Part shown: positions 48,595 through 59,650 of the stretch, in pieces
Numbering within the stretch: position 1 is the first letter of the stretch
Layout of the letters: every line of letters begins with the position of its first letter
Assembly: GCA_018398765.1 (NCBI GenBank)
Contig: JAHBMJ010003419.1
Coordinates: 105,244 to 169,243, forward strand
Length of the DNA: 64,000 bases
Reading direction: 5' to 3'
From: Chromera velia
Lineage: Eukaryota > Sar > Chromeraceae
The notes under the pieces: model-generated
What the model saw: the letters and a program-made list of their open reading frames with translations, nothing else
Told to the model about the DNA's origin: nothing
Databases searched by the model: none
Program-made: the position numbers and the translations under genes

Positions 48595-48997
48595 GCACGC
48601 ACGCACGCACGCATTGCGCCACAGAAAGGGAGGCAGGGAATCCGCTTTTCGTGAAAAAGCACAGACGCACACAAAGTCGCGTAGATGCTTGGACGGACGG
48701 ACACTCAGACAGACGGAGACAGACAGGGCTACATGGGGACAGACAAACAGGAAAGTTGAAAGGAAGAACATCTACCGGCCCGAAGGGTCCTGTTCGCGTA
48801 CGCACCTGCAGCTGTGTCCGGTAATCCTTCTCTCCATCCACAGCTGGGGGGGGGATCCCCTGCTGCTGATGAAGAACACAAACGTACAGCCAGCCATTCC
48901 CCGATAGCAGCTGAAGGGAAGTCATGAGCAGGGGATGCGTTCACGCACGTTAATTCTACGCTGCTGGATGCTGCCTGTGGACATTGTTTCGCGCGCG

Positions 48998-49049
<52 letters not shown>

Positions 49050-49939
49050 TGTCTCCGATCGATCTTCACCCCCGTGAATTCATGCGTGCGTCAGTGCATA
49101 TCATGGACGTTCTTTCCTTCCTGCCTCCCTCCCTTCCTGTGTTGCTCCCTCCCAGATTTGCTCTCGACGGCTGTGACCCCTGTAGTTACTCCGGCGTTCT
49201 GGGATCCTTCGGTCTGTTTGAGTCCCCGAAGGGACCCCAGAAGACCCCCGTGTTCGGGAAGGTCCAGCGGAAGTTCATGTCTTACTACACCAGCGACGCA
49301 GTCGCGCAGTACAAAAAGGTGATTAAAGCTAGGCGATATGGTGATGTGGAGGGGGAGGTGGTTCGTCGTCGGTTGAAATCGAGCAGTGTGAAGCAAGGGA
49401 AGGGGAAGAGAGGAAAGCAGCAGAAGCTGATTCCCCTCGTCTGTGGAATACAGGGGTGCATAAAGACGTACGTGCAGAAGAGCAGCTTGACCAAACACCG
49501 AAAGAACGTTCACGGTGTGATGATGAAAGGGGGGGATCAAATCGGAATGCAGGCCTCTTCCTCTTCCTCTTCGCAGCCTCCCCCTGCGGCTGTTTCTGTA
49601 TCGGTCGCTTCCGAATCGGAGACGCATCGAGGTAGTCGGGCAGACACTCTGACCGGCAAAGCAACGAACAAAGTGATCAAAACCAGCCCTCCCAAAAAGC
49701 AAAAACAAAGACAGAAAGGTGTCATCATCTGCGGCATTGACGGATGTCCCCGCTCGTACGTGCAGAGACGCAGCCTGCTGACTCACCAGCAGAAAGTCCA
49801 CCGCGTCAGTGTGGGATTGCAAGTGCCCCCTGCCAGCAGCGCTGTGAGAGTCGCGCAGTCTCCGGGAAAGAGCAAGGGTGACACAAAAACGAAGAAACAT
49901 GTGAGGGCGAAGGAGACAGACAGCATCAGTCAGAACTGA
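42700..49939 (+). CDS. Class II CPD photolyase-like protein with C-terminal C2H2 zinc fingers
   Basis: Photolyases use FAD and light to split cyclobutane pyrimidine dimers. I rebuilt eight exons: 42700-42969, 43569-43792, 44283-44754, 45430-45708, 46447-46583, 47230-47398, 48182-48303, 49156-49939. Phases agree throughout and the total is 2,457 bases (818 residues plus TGA). Class II landmarks appear in order: [22 protein letters not shown] (N-terminal alpha/beta domain), [102 protein letters not shown] and TPVFGKV. Usual length is about 450-500; the extra comes from an acidic insert (residues ~220-260) and a ~230-residue tail with two zinc fingers. Start at the first of two adjacent ATGs, 42700. 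Confidence 0.88.
42997..43110. repeat. (TC)n and (TCCC)n tract in photolyase intron 1
   Basis: CT dinucleotides followed by CCCTCTC runs just inside the intron after exon 1. Confidence 0.85.
47500..47918. repeat. (GT)n/(GC) microsatellite in photolyase intron 6
   Basis: About 400 bp of TG repeats with GCGC, GTTCG and TATG interruptions between exons 6 and 7. Confidence 0.9.
48541..48613. repeat. (AC)n / (ACGC)n microsatellite in photolyase intron 7
   Basis: AGAG, then (AC)n, then (GCAC)n in the intron between exons 7 and 8. Confidence 0.85.
48999..49050. repeat. (GATA)n / (GA)n microsatellite in photolyase intron 7
   Basis: About seven GATA units followed by GA dinucleotides, ~105 bp before exon 8. 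Confidence 0.85.
49156..49939 (+). CDS. Photolyase last exon: FAD-domain end fused to two C2H2 zinc fingers
   Basis: One continuous exon reads from the photolyase core ([11 protein letters not shown] ... [15 protein letters not shown]) into a basic linker and two matching fingers. Finger 1 is CGIQGC...TKHRKNVH (Cys654, Cys659, His672, His677) and finger 2 is [10 protein letters not shown]...THQQKVH (Cys750, Cys755, His768, His773). Both are CX4CX12HX4H and share the text CGI.GC..(S/T)YVQ.(S/R)SL..H..(N/K)VH, so they arose by duplication. Between them is a Ser/Gln/Pro spacer, and Lys-rich stretches ([10 protein letters not shown]) could act in nuclear import. Because core and fingers share one exon, the fusion does not depend on a splice guess. 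Confidence 0.9.
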
Positions 49940-51644
49940 GAGAAAGAAGAATAGCACCAGCGTGACTACCAGGGGACCTCTCGATTCATTTGTGGTCAGA
50001 GAGGGAAGAGGGGGGAGGGGAGGGAGCGACACTGGTACAAAAAAGAGATCTGCCAGTGTGAGAGAGGGAGAGGGAAGTAAGACTGACCCAAGCAAGCGTG
50101 GCAGAGAGGGGGGGGGCAACAAGACTGACACAGAGGGCTTGCAGGCAGAGGAGGCAAAGCTCTCGCTTGGGATTGATTTAGAGGAGATAATAAGGAGGGC
50201 AAATCTGGGGGGGCGATAGCAGCCCTACCTGAACATCCACTCCATGGGATACGTACACGAAGAAGAATCTGAGGCGCCCGATCTCTCTCAAGGAGGTGGA
50301 ATAGGAAAGCAAAGCAGAGACACGATCGACAACGAACGCTGAATTCCATTCAATTCTTGCAGTCTCGTCAGGTCGAGTGCAGTCGGAATAAAAGATCGAA
50401 GCCGCATGTGTGGAGGCGCATCCAGGTAGGAAGGTCGTCCAGTGCAGCCTAGCAACATAGAAAGAGGGGAGGGAGACTGGCATGCATGCATGCGGGCAGC
50501 TAGGTAAGAGCTCTCAGTTCAGTGGGGAGAAGACAGACAGGCAGACATGTGTGCATCTAGCTTATTCATATTCAGACAGTCAGACAGTGGCATGACATTG
50601 ACATGCATGATGCATTCCCTCCTTGAATTTGAAGTTTAATATGGTTTCGACCCATCCCCCCCGGGGGTGACGAATCCTAAAGCATTTTGGCGAGACCGAA
50701 GGCGCAATGCGTAAGGAAGTGGAAGGTTGTATGCAGGCGCGCGCACTGTGTGAGCGTATGCATTTAATTTGCCTGCATGCATGCAAATTGTATTGATTCA
50801 ATTACATAATTTCCTTATGCAGTTTGCAGTCTGAGCAATACAGAGCGTATCGATTGGAATACAATTATGTCCAGATCGAAGTGATTGTACTAAGAGAATA
50901 CGCTGACAGACTCTGACAGACTCTCTGAGAACGACGATAGACGTATGAATCACGAACAGTAGGGAAGCTGAACCAAAAGGGGAATTCGAGATCTCTCTTC
51001 CCCGTGACTGTAATTCGATGATTCACAAGAGTTTCATCAGGAGGCCCCCCCTCACCTATGCACTCAAACGATCATCCTGGCTCATTCACTATTTTACAGT
51101 GACCCATCCACCCTTTCACCCAGTCTCTCCCTCCCTCCAGCACTCCTTCTCTGTCAGACACCCGCACACTCCCTCTGACAGGAGGTCCACGAAGCTTTGG
51201 ACGGTTGCGCGAGTCGGCCAAATTCACTTCATAGCAGTTCTGTTTTTAGTAACACTTCTGAGAACTACATGGCGCTAGGCATGGCGTCTATAGACTGACG
51301 TGCGAGCCTAGAAATTAATTTTTCAATTAATTTAATTCTAGGTTTATTTCATGATAATTTAGTATTTAAAAATTGGAAGTATAATAGTTGTCATCCAACT
51401 TTGAAGCTGGGTCACCTATAAAACTTACAACCCTAGCTATAACCTCAATACTTAAGATTAGGATTAATGTCTGGAGGATTGGCCTGCCGCCTCAATGCCG
51501 AATGTCCGACGTACGGCTTCCATGGAAAGCGCCTAGACGCATCAGACCTCCCTGGCCGGCCCGCACAGGTCTAGCCTGTGCCGCGAACGGATCACATTGA
51601 ACAGTCAATCACCTGCGTCTGTATGCATCGCTATGCGAGAGGGC
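49940..51644. other. Downstream of photolyase; no supported gene
   Basis: Begins with the photolyase 3' flank (purine-rich, 49980-50160). I see no exon chain. The segment 51300-51400 is AT-rich (TTAATTTTTCAATTAATTTA). Scattered GCATGCATGC motifs occur at 50480 and 50770. Confidence 0.5.
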
Positions 51645-52616
51645 TTACTCCATTCTAAAGCAGGGTTTGAAAGGGAACGATCCCAGAATTGTAGATGAAT
51701 GGCTCGAAGCGAATTCCAAAACCTCCCAACATCCCATCCTCCTCCTTTTTTCCTCCTCTTTTGCTTCCTTTATATCGCTCCACACTCTTTTATACTCTTT
51801 AATTCTTCCTTCTCTTTCTTTTTCACTTTTCCAAGTCTCCTGATGCAAACTATCTAACTCTCTTCCTAAAGCTTGACTCAAATTGTCTCCCTTTTTTCTT
51901 TTCTATTCTCTCACTACCTGTCTTTTCATCATGACGTCTTTCAGAAAGGTATCGACATTCTTATCGGCCTCATTCAAAAGAAAAAAGAATAGAGCGATCT
52001 TGTCTATCTTCTTTTCACTATCCACTTTCCATCTGCTGCTATTTGCAGCTCTCTCCTCTTTCCTTTTCACCGAACTCTAACGTGTTATCAAAGCCTGCAA
52101 GCAGTCTGCCCTCTCTCCATTATGCAGAGGGCATTCAGTCAGCACATGGATTTCATTTTCGACTGCTTGAATGTCAAGCAGGTCAAAACAAACCATGCAT
52201 TTCCCTTCTATCAATGGGGTCCCTCTGCCTCCTTCTGTTGAGAACTTCCCCCTGTTTACCTCCAAGTTTCTCTCTCCCACCTGAAATGCAGCCCTTCTTC
52301 TGTGGACAGGCCAGGGAGCTATCTTTGTGTAGCAGACGGGAGTTTTCCCTGTCTTATCTCTATCTAATGAAATACTTCTGTCTGTATCTTCTCCATTCTT
52401 GTTGTTGTGAAGCCATAGATTTAGGCGATTTCCATTGGATAGAGACACATGGATAGGATGCATGATGCCTTCTCTCAGCTCTTCCCTCTCAGCCCTTCCT
52501 TTTTTCTGCATTGACCTCTCAACTCTCCCTGCAAATGCTTCCTTTTTCCTCTTTATAATTTTTTCCTTTTTCAACACTTCTATCCACTTTATTATTCTAG
52601 CTGTCTCTTCTCTCAA
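51645..52616 (-). pseudogene. LINE ORF2 C-terminal region with CCHC knuckle
   Basis: Frames at 52616-52077 and 51881-51645 are Lys/Glu-rich and contain CMVCFDLLDIQAVENEIHVL followed by TECPLHNGER, a C-x2-C...H-x4-C motif with the usual R after it, as at the end of many LINE ORF2 proteins. The downstream frame (GRELDSLHQETWKSEKER) is a charged helix. The two frames are shifted relative to each other. Confidence 0.65.
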
Positions 52617-52855
52617 AGGAAGGTTGTCTGCCTGCAGCTTCTGGTTCTCTTCCTATCTAGAAGGGATGGCTTCTTGTCTCTGTGAAAAGTGTTTCGACAC
52701 ATTTCTTCTAGCATTTCTTCAAGTCGGGGAAAAAATGAAAGGGGTGAAGCTTCCTTCTTCTCAGTTCTGAATATCGACTCCTTTTTACAATGATTGAATA
52801 AGTACATGGCCTGTCGGTGTATCTCTTCCTTTTTGGATTAAGTTTCTTGTCCATA

Positions 52856-53167
52856 TTAGGGTTCTCTGTACAACCCCCAGATCGATAGGAAGAAGGCTTG
52901 CCTCAAGGAAAGTGGTGAGTATATGCTTTCTTTCTCTCTCAGTTGCAGCATCCATCGAATGAATCTTCTTTGCAGTCTGTTAAACTCTGTAAATGCTTCG
53001 AAATCCTGCGAGTGTGAATGTAGTTTGCAGCTGTATGACCAAACTGCACACACTATCTGCCTGAACCATTGAAAACAAGTTACGGGTGGGATCTTTCCTC
53101 CTGTACTGATCTTACTTTTTAATGCAAAAAAGAGTCTTTCTGCCTTAATCATTCTCTCTCTCATCAT
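52856..53167 (-). pseudogene. LINE RT thumb/connection fragment
   Basis: The frame AERLFFALKSKIST, then CFQWFRQIVCAVWSYSCKL and FNRLQRRFIRWMLQL, matches the region after the RT palm of L1-like and related LINEs (K...L....lly..EvW, then Q....R.ilg). No catalytic residues lie here. Confidence 0.55.
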
Positions 53168-53230
53168 TACATCTGTGGAGCAATCTTTTGTTAAAAGAAG
53201 GCCAAGGTACGGATATTTGCTTGCCTGAAC

Positions 53231-53807
53231 TTAGTCTAACTCCGCCCCACCCAACGTGAATCGCTTTCTTCTCTCCTCCGCTTTCTGTCCAAACTTCATT
53301 ATTCTTGACTTATCTGATAGAAGGAGCTTTAAAGGCCTCATATACTCCTCCAGTGCCTTCAGAAGCCTCTCTATCTCCTCTGCTTCTATCGATTGAAGGT
53401 ACGTGTTATCAGTAAAAAGCCTGAGAGGGAAGTTCTCTTGCGCATCCTTGGGGCCTTTCTGAAGCTTAGGACCCCCATTTCGCATCGGCTGAGTCTAAGT
53501 GGATTGGTCTCCATCCTTTTTGAATGTTCTACGGTTTCCCTGGTTTAGGAAGTGCGGAGATCACGAGATCATTCCATGTAGACGGCCACCATGCGAAACG
53601 AACACACACATTTATCAATGCATGGTAACACTCGACCACTGTTGCCGATTTTGCCATTGCACCATGCACATCCGAAGGCATGCCATCTTTCCCTACCGCT
53701 TTCTTGGGGTGTCCGTTCTTTTTCAATCCTTCATGCACTTTTTTTATGTCTATCCTCCATTCTTTTGCTTCTGTCAGTGCTTCGAAGATACGTGAGACGA
53801 TTTCCAT
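53231..53807 (-). pseudogene. LINE reverse transcriptase core, internally deleted
   Basis: The fingers motif KAVGKDGMPSDV (KAPGPDG-like) and LPKPGKP are present near 53700-53530. The text then jumps within about 15 residues to FPLRLFTDNTYLQS, the position of the F/YADD catalytic box, and on to KSRIMKFGQK. The palm strand with the first catalytic Asp is missing, and ADD has become TDN. The enzyme encoded here would be inactive. Confidence 0.7.
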
Positions 53808-53999
53808 AATTTCTTCCTCTGCATCTTCGTTTTCATCTTTCTTCTACTGTTTTTCCCACCCTCTTGCTATCTCTTCTTCAGTCAGCGCATCTTCCTTTCT
53901 TACCTCTTTCTTTTTGCTCAGCTGGTTCCATACCTTCCATTCTCCTCCTTTCTCTGCCAGCTGACTTGTGATTCTTTCTATTCTTTTGAATCTCTGCCT

Positions 54000-55354
54000 T
54001 CAAGTTGCCTCCTCTCTTCTCATCGTTCTTCTTCTCTCCCTGCTTGCTGAGTGCAAAGCCTCTTTTGCTTCTTTCAATTCTCTTTCTGCTGATTCTGTCT
54101 TTTCTTCGTCAAGTTTTTTTTTTGCCTCTCTAACTTTTTTTGCTGCCTGTGATTCAATCTTTTTCACTTGTTTGATTCTCTTCCTGATCATTATTATCTC
54201 TGGTGTATCGTCCTCTCTAACGTTTGCCCCTCTTCTGCATTTCTTTTTTTTCTTGCACGCTTTCTTGTATTCCTCTTCTACTGCTTTTTTCAGCTTCCTG
54301 TATGGTCTATCTAGTGTTTCTTCCATTTCCTGAACTCCTTTCTGAATGTCCATTATCTTGCTTATTTCTTTCTTTACTCCTTCGTTGTCTAATCTTCTTT
54401 CCAGCGCTGACAAGAAGTTCTTTTCTACTCTCTCTGGCAAGGGTCCCCACCATCTTTTTTGAATTTGGTCTTGCTTTGGCAGCTCCCTCTCTTTCTTTGT
54501 CCTCCTTCTCCTCTTTTTATCTTTTGTTTCTGGCAAACGCAGGTGCAACCAAAGTGTGGCATGGTCAGTTTTTACCGAATTCACTTCCTTCACAGAAAAA
54601 GCATGAACAAACAGAAGAAGTTCATGCAAAACACAAACATAATCATTTACTGCATATGCATCCCTCCCAAGACCAGAAAAAGTGAACGATCCATCGAAAT
54701 TAAAGGATTTCTCTTCCCCTCCTCTCCCGACCTTGCACTGACGCAGGCCGTTAAGCGGTATGATCTCCGTCTGAAAAATTCCTCGCAGAACGAAATCAGT
54801 CTCCTCCCCTTTTCGTTCACTATCAGATCTTGGGACTGCTTGACAGGCTCACAACTCTCTCTTTTCTGTCCCCTCCCTCCCACTTCCCCAACCCCGAGAT
54901 CTTCCCCAAAAAGAATCCTTGGAGCCTCCTTTCCAGTCCTTATATTGAAGTCTCTTCTAACACATACCCTACCCCTCTCCCCGCCCCCTTTTCTTCTTTT
55001 CTCTTCCATGCACTCCTTCATATCTGTGATTAAAGTTTCGTTACAGTATGTAGTATGTGCGGCGGGATCATATACTCCACACAGCAGGGGTTTTTGTGGA
55101 TCTGGATTCTGTACCATCCCCGTGGCCCTGCTCAGTCTGTCTTTTTCCCAACCTGCACTCCTTGCCCTATGGCTAAAAAGCATAGCAACCCCGCCCATGT
55201 TCACTGTCTGCTCCCCCGATTTTGTTATCAGTGGGTAGTTGACTCCAGTCTTCTTTCCTGTTACTGTCCGGCACTTTCTCAAAAAAGAGCATGTCTCATT
55301 CAGAAAAATAATGTCTGCTTCCTCAAACTCCTTCTCAAACTCTTCTGAGGACAA
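54000..55354 (-). pseudogene. LINE AP-like endonuclease and following linker
   Basis: The frame 55354-54647 carries ADIIFLNET (the conserved Glu region), GGVAMLF and VCVRRDFNIRTG (GDFN.R.G-like, first Gly lost). The frame 54629-54000 opens with TDHATLWLHLRLP (the SDH end of AP endonucleases) and continues in a long Lys/Glu coiled linker. A frameshift lies between them. The first strand of the domain is upstream at the end of the 56380-55355 frame (VVVWLNCKGAQRGLQL), separated by a TAG. Confidence 0.72.
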
Positions 55355-56757
55355 CTAAAGCTGCAGTCCCCTTTGTGCTCCTTTACAATTTAACCAGACT
55401 ACAACCATGCTCCCTTTCTCCTTTCTTTTTCTTTCACCTCTTTCTTTCTGTTCGTTTGATGCGGCTGCTTGAGGGATATCTGCCTCAGAGCATTCCGATG
55501 GAGTGTTGGACGATAAGTGTGAGCTGCCCCCTCCTTCCTTTTCCCCTTCTTCTTTCCGTCCCCCTTCCCCTCCCGTCCCATCCCCCTGCCTCTCTCCTTC
55601 CTGTCCCATGGTCCGTCTGACGCCTTTTGTTGCCCTGCTGCCTCCGTCACAACTGTGGTCGTGCCCGTCCCTCACACTGGAGCACGACCTGCACAAAGGA
55701 AGAGGGGGGGGAAAGAATGTGTGCTCAGGTTTATATGTTGAGATCGGAGTGAAAAGACCTACTCCCTTCCCGTCCCCGCTTACCGGGCTTGGAGAGGCTT
55801 TCGGTATCCCTCCAGCCTCTCCCTCCCCCCCTCCCCCAGGCCGGGTTTGGAGTTGCACCTCAGTCTTTTCCTCAGGAGAGAGATGGTCCGTCTCACTCCT
55901 TTCAGAAACAAAAGACTTCGATACTGGGAATGCCACTATTTTTTGAGGTATGAGAAATGAGATTTGGTCATCGGCTTCTTCTTTGATATTGAAATCGGGC
56001 TCTTCCATCAGGGCTTCAAAGCGGTTCTGCATCATAATCCTTGGCCTGGTCCCTCCCCTGTACTGACCCCTCCTTTTTGGTCCCAACCTTTCCCCTGTGC
56101 TCGGTTCGACGCCTCTCATGCACTCATCAACCCCCAATACCTCCATCATTTGAATGGCTCTTCTTACAAAAAGCTCCTCAATCTGCTTACGGATCATCTC
56201 TCTGAGTTCTACAGTTAAGATGGAAAGATTCTCTCTTTCTTTCTGCATCCGTCTCAAAATAGAATCTACTCTTTCTTTCAGCCTCTTCCTTTCAAGTTGC
56301 AGCTGTGAAAGCAAGCTACGGAGGGAAGGTGTGCTCTCCTTCTCTCTCCTTGTGCTTCCCCCCTGCCCCCTCCTTTTCATTACTTCTCGACCGGGGGTGC
56401 CGGAGCTCCCCCCTTCCCTTCCTCATCTCCGTCTCTCCCCCTCTTCAGAGCCTTCACATCCTTCGGTGGTGTGGGTGGCTGAGGCCGGGCATCTCTGGGG
56501 ACCGCCTACCCCCTATCCATTTGAATGTCTCCGTTTTCGTCGGAGACGGCACCTGCTGTGGGCTGAGGCTGATCGACCATGGAAATACCGAGCCGCAAAA
56601 GCGTGGCACATGCTTCTTCTTTCTTGTTCGTGGGTGCGTTTTCATCTCCGAGCACTCCATTCGCCCATCGCCTGGTTGCTCTCTCTCTCTGCTCCTTCGA
56701 TCTAGGCATAACGCATTGGAGCTCTCTCCTTGTCCCGTTGATCAGGATATTACGCAA
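55355..56757 (-). pseudogene. LINE ORF1/ORF2 N-terminal frames
   Basis: The frame 56380-55355 has a coiled-coil (QLQLERKRLKERVDSILRRM), a basic patch (GPKRRGQYRGGTRPRI) and a Gly/Glu-rich low-complexity stretch, then runs into the endonuclease start at its end. 56757-56506 (PRSKEQRERATRRWANGVL) precedes it in a shifted frame. The function of the N-terminal part is not recognised beyond likely RNA binding. Confidence 0.5.
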
Positions 56758-57966
56758 CGCGGAAGGTGGTTATACAGATGTGCATGGACCAATTAGAAGG
56801 GTCTAAAATTTTTGAGCCGGTTAAGCCGGTCCGCGCGATTCCGGCGGCGCCCAGGGCCCAGAAAGGTACCAAATTGGTGCATTGGTGCAAGAATTTGGGC
56901 CAAAACTTTCCAGGGCCACTCTCAAAATCCCGAAATTGTGCTCAGAATGCTCAAAAAGCACACCAACACACAGAGAAGGGTCATTTCGTCCTTTCATCCC
57001 TTCCTATCTACCTTTTTGTGTAGAGCAGTACCGATGGTCAAACTGGCACAATTCCGCTCCCCTAGTATTAGACAGCTTGCCTCTATATCGGGGTGAAGTC
57101 TTGTGGCGCAATTGATCTGCTTTGGCGTGTCTGGCAGTTCCACTCTGGACCAGTCAGGAAAGTACCTCCCAGGCCTCCAAAGCAACATTCCTTCTTTCTA
57201 CCAGGAGGCCACAGAATCGATCCCCAGCAATTTTGCCCAATGCCCTGTATCTGTTGTCATCCTCCCAGGCCAGCGGGATAGGTTCCTGGTAAGTCTGCTG
57301 GTTGTGGGAAGGCGAGATTGTTTTGTGTTCATGTTGTGGAGAATTGGCGTCTCAGGGGTATTAATCGACCTCCAGCTCCCCCGGTAAGTGGTTCTGTCCT
57401 GCTCTTTCCCTCCAGACAGGAGCATATAAGTGTTGAGCAGTACCTTTGTACGATGGCTGCAGGTTTAAAGTGCTCAAGAAGGAAAAAGCCGTTCCGGCAA
57501 TTTGACACAGGGCGCCATCTGGAGTGTATTTTTCTGTTCATGAGCAGACTTGTGAGTTGAAGTCCACAGTGCATCAACCATTCCTTATTCCCTGTTGCAA
57601 CTAAGTTACCTGGACCAGATGGAGCATGTTGGTATACATTTTATCATCATTGATGTACCATAGCCTTTTTTGAACTTCTGAGTCCAGGAAGGCCACTTTG
57701 GCCTCTTCAGGTGTCAGACCTCAGACGTCCGTTCTTTAGACTCCCTGTGAGTCCGGGAGTCGTTAAACTTTTTTCTACACCAAGCAGCTAGAGAGAGTCT
57801 AGAGAGGCGAACTGACGTCTCCTAGGGTCAATGGTTTGAGTCCAGGAGGGAAAAGGGAACAGAGGGCTGTTCCTTTTCCCCTCAAAATTTTTGAGCCGGT
57901 TAAGGTCTGGCGGCGGGTTCTAATTGGTCCATGCACATCTGTATGACCCGCCGCTGCGTTGCGTAT
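56748..57966. repeat. Inverted LINE end-fragments around a ~1 kb spacer
   Basis: 56748-56830 on the plus strand and the reverse complement of 57870-57966 are similar over ~90 bp, including CATACAGATGTGCATGGACC, AATTAGAA and TTTTTGAGCCGGTTAA. The C-terminal text YRCAWTN therefore appears at the end of both a plus-strand and a minus-strand frame. The spacer holds no recognised gene. Confidence 0.7.
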
Positions 57967-58615
57967 AGGATCTCTCATCATCAAAGAGGGTATCGAACCC
58001 TTCTGCTGCACTCTCATCTCCAAAGACAACCACCACAAGGCCGCCCCACACTTTATGCACTCTCACACGAACCAATTTGACCTTCCTCCCGACCTTTTGC
58101 AGAAAGGCCTGTGCACTCTCCTCACTGTCCCTCCTGTTCCCCTCAGCATCTACTACCGCTTGGTACATGAAGTTCTTGAGGTCTTTGTGTGCGTTGGCTC
58201 TATTCAAGAGAAGATCAAGCACCACGCGGGAGTGCAGTCTCCTCTCTTCCTCTGTCAGTCTTTGTCCCCCCTCCTTCATCATGGCAAACAGCTGCTTAAT
58301 CTGTTCATCATGACGATACAGGTGGTCAAAGATCATAACTACCTCCTCCTTCCACTTCTGGAGTGTTTGGTTGATGGATGCCAGCGCCACTGCTAGCTTC
58401 GCATCCACCATCTTCTCCAACTCATCCTTTATTTGGTCAAACTGCTCGCGAAAGCAGTCTTTAATAGAGAAAACTATCAGAGGTGGGTCTTTCTTCTTTA
58501 CCGCTGGTGTGTGCCCTGGGAGTCCTGGGCCCTTTTGGAGGAGCGTTTGAGATTCTTCCCCTTCATCTTCCGAGATGTCTGACCAGTTCGGTGCAGGGAA
58601 GACGTTCCCTGACAT
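57920..58615 (-). CDS. ORF1-like coiled-coil protein of a LINE
   Basis: 231 residues from ATG 58615. It has an acidic Ser/Glu N-terminus, a coiled-coil (IKDELEKMVDAKLAVALASI ... QTLQKWKEEVVMIFDHLYRH), then a compact C-terminal domain (QAFLQKVGRKVKLVRVRVHK, VWGGLVVVVFGDESAAEGFD) with the strand-helix layout of LINE ORF1 RNA-binding domains. It ends SYRCAWTN-stop. The frame is open, but the matching ORF2 next to it is dead. Membership is inferred from layout, not a signature motif. Confidence 0.55.
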   Translation of the reverse strand: MSGNVFPAPNWSDISEDEGEESQTLLQKGPGLPGHTPAVKKKDPPLIVFSIKDCFREQFDQIKDELEKMVDAKLAVALASINQTLQKWKEEVVMIFDHLYRHDEQIKQLFAMMKEGGQRLTEEERRLHSRVVLDLLLNRANAHKDLKNFMYQAVVDAEGNRRDSEESAQAFLQKVGRKVKLVRVRVHKVWGGLVVVVFGDESAAEGFDTLFDDERSYTQRSGGSYRCAWTN

Positions 58616-59554
58616 TTTTTTGGGACACGCCTTTATGATATAAAAAGGAGACGGCTGTGTAGAGAACCTTATCGGTGGGTTTAGAAGCTCAAAGATGCAC
58701 CATTTACAGCCTCTTCACTCAATAGGAGACCAGGAACTCATAGAAAAGACCAGAACTCATAGAGATCTGATATTGTTTAGGTTTTTTTTAGACCCCGTAT
58801 ATTGAATGTTCTACATGAGACGAGGAAAAGAACGCTTCAGACACTTGTTTTATCCTCGCTATTTTATTCTGTTTAATGATTTTTAATCTGATATTGTTCT
58901 TTCCTATGTTCTTTTACCTGCCATAGTAAAGTTCACAGGGTGTAAATGAGTAAAAAACATGATGCTATGAATTATTTGTACTAGTATTTACATAACGCAT
59001 CGCCAATTAGGATTAGGATTTATATATCGGGTCTCTCCGCGGTCCACTGCAATGACATATATACTTCTATTACTTTTATCCTAGTTTTTATCTATAGTTG
59101 ATATACTTAACAGCGTTTCGGCTTTTGCTTTTCGTTTTTGTTTGCAAGATGGACCCCCTAGCAGCAGCCCCCTTTTTTTATGTTCTAATAGTATGTATCT
59201 GTCTTCTAGTCTGTCTTGCATCATATCAAGTTGCATGTCTGCATTAATAACGATGTTCTATGTTTTTATATATGCATGATGGCTTCTCAACTTTGAATAC
59301 ATTTATCTTTTTTTATATATGATACTGATTGATCCCCCAGAGCCTTTTGAATTCATATATGATCGGAGCATGCTTGCAAAGAATCGATTTCGATCGAGAT
59401 GTTTTGAAAGTGAAATAGACTTCTCGACCGAGGCCTTAAATTTCCTTTCATGTTTTCAACCGTGATTCCCTTCGATCCTTTGTTCCGCCCCCAATCCGAT
59501 TCTCTCTGTACCTCCGAATCGCCAGCCATCCAACCTGCTCGCCTCTACGTATGC
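58616..59554. other. AT-rich stretch, no supported gene
   Basis: AT-rich (for example 58780-59330) with no exon chain, RNA gene or transposon motif recognised. Confidence 0.5.
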
Positions 59555-59650
59555 AGTCCCCAGATGACCGCCTGATCAAAGGCGTGCAGAGCGCTGCAGA
59601 ATTCGTATACCTTGCTGCCAATCTCACCCCCCCCAAACCCTTCCACAGGC
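59555..59650 (+). CDS. Candidate isolated exon, unknown gene
   Basis: An open stretch bordered by TATGCAG and CAG-GTACCA, encoding DDRLIKGVQSAAEFVYLAAN and ending PKPFHRQ. It looks coding by composition, but I find no phase-matched neighbour exon, so it may be chance. Confidence 0.22.

Larger units (their letters stand above)
51645..58615 (-). mobile_element. LINE (non-LTR) retrotransposon, broken
   Basis: Minus-strand frames read in LINE order: ORF1-like (58615-57920 and 56757-55355), AP endonuclease (about 55400-54540), linker and RT remnants (54629-53231), and a C-terminal CCHC knuckle (near 52160). The frames are split by stop codons and shifts, and about 1 kb (56840-57870) of unrelated text plus an inverted end-fragment interrupt the ORF1 side, so this may be two LINE copies joined head to head. 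Confidence 0.75.

Noticed and set aside
49091-50131. 346-residue minus-strand open frame opposite the photolyase tail
   Set aside because: It is the antisense shadow of the last photolyase exon and its flank, with no domain of its own.
57790-57860. B-box-like GGTTTGAGTCC
   Set aside because: No matching A-box at the right distance and no tRNA stem pairing seen.
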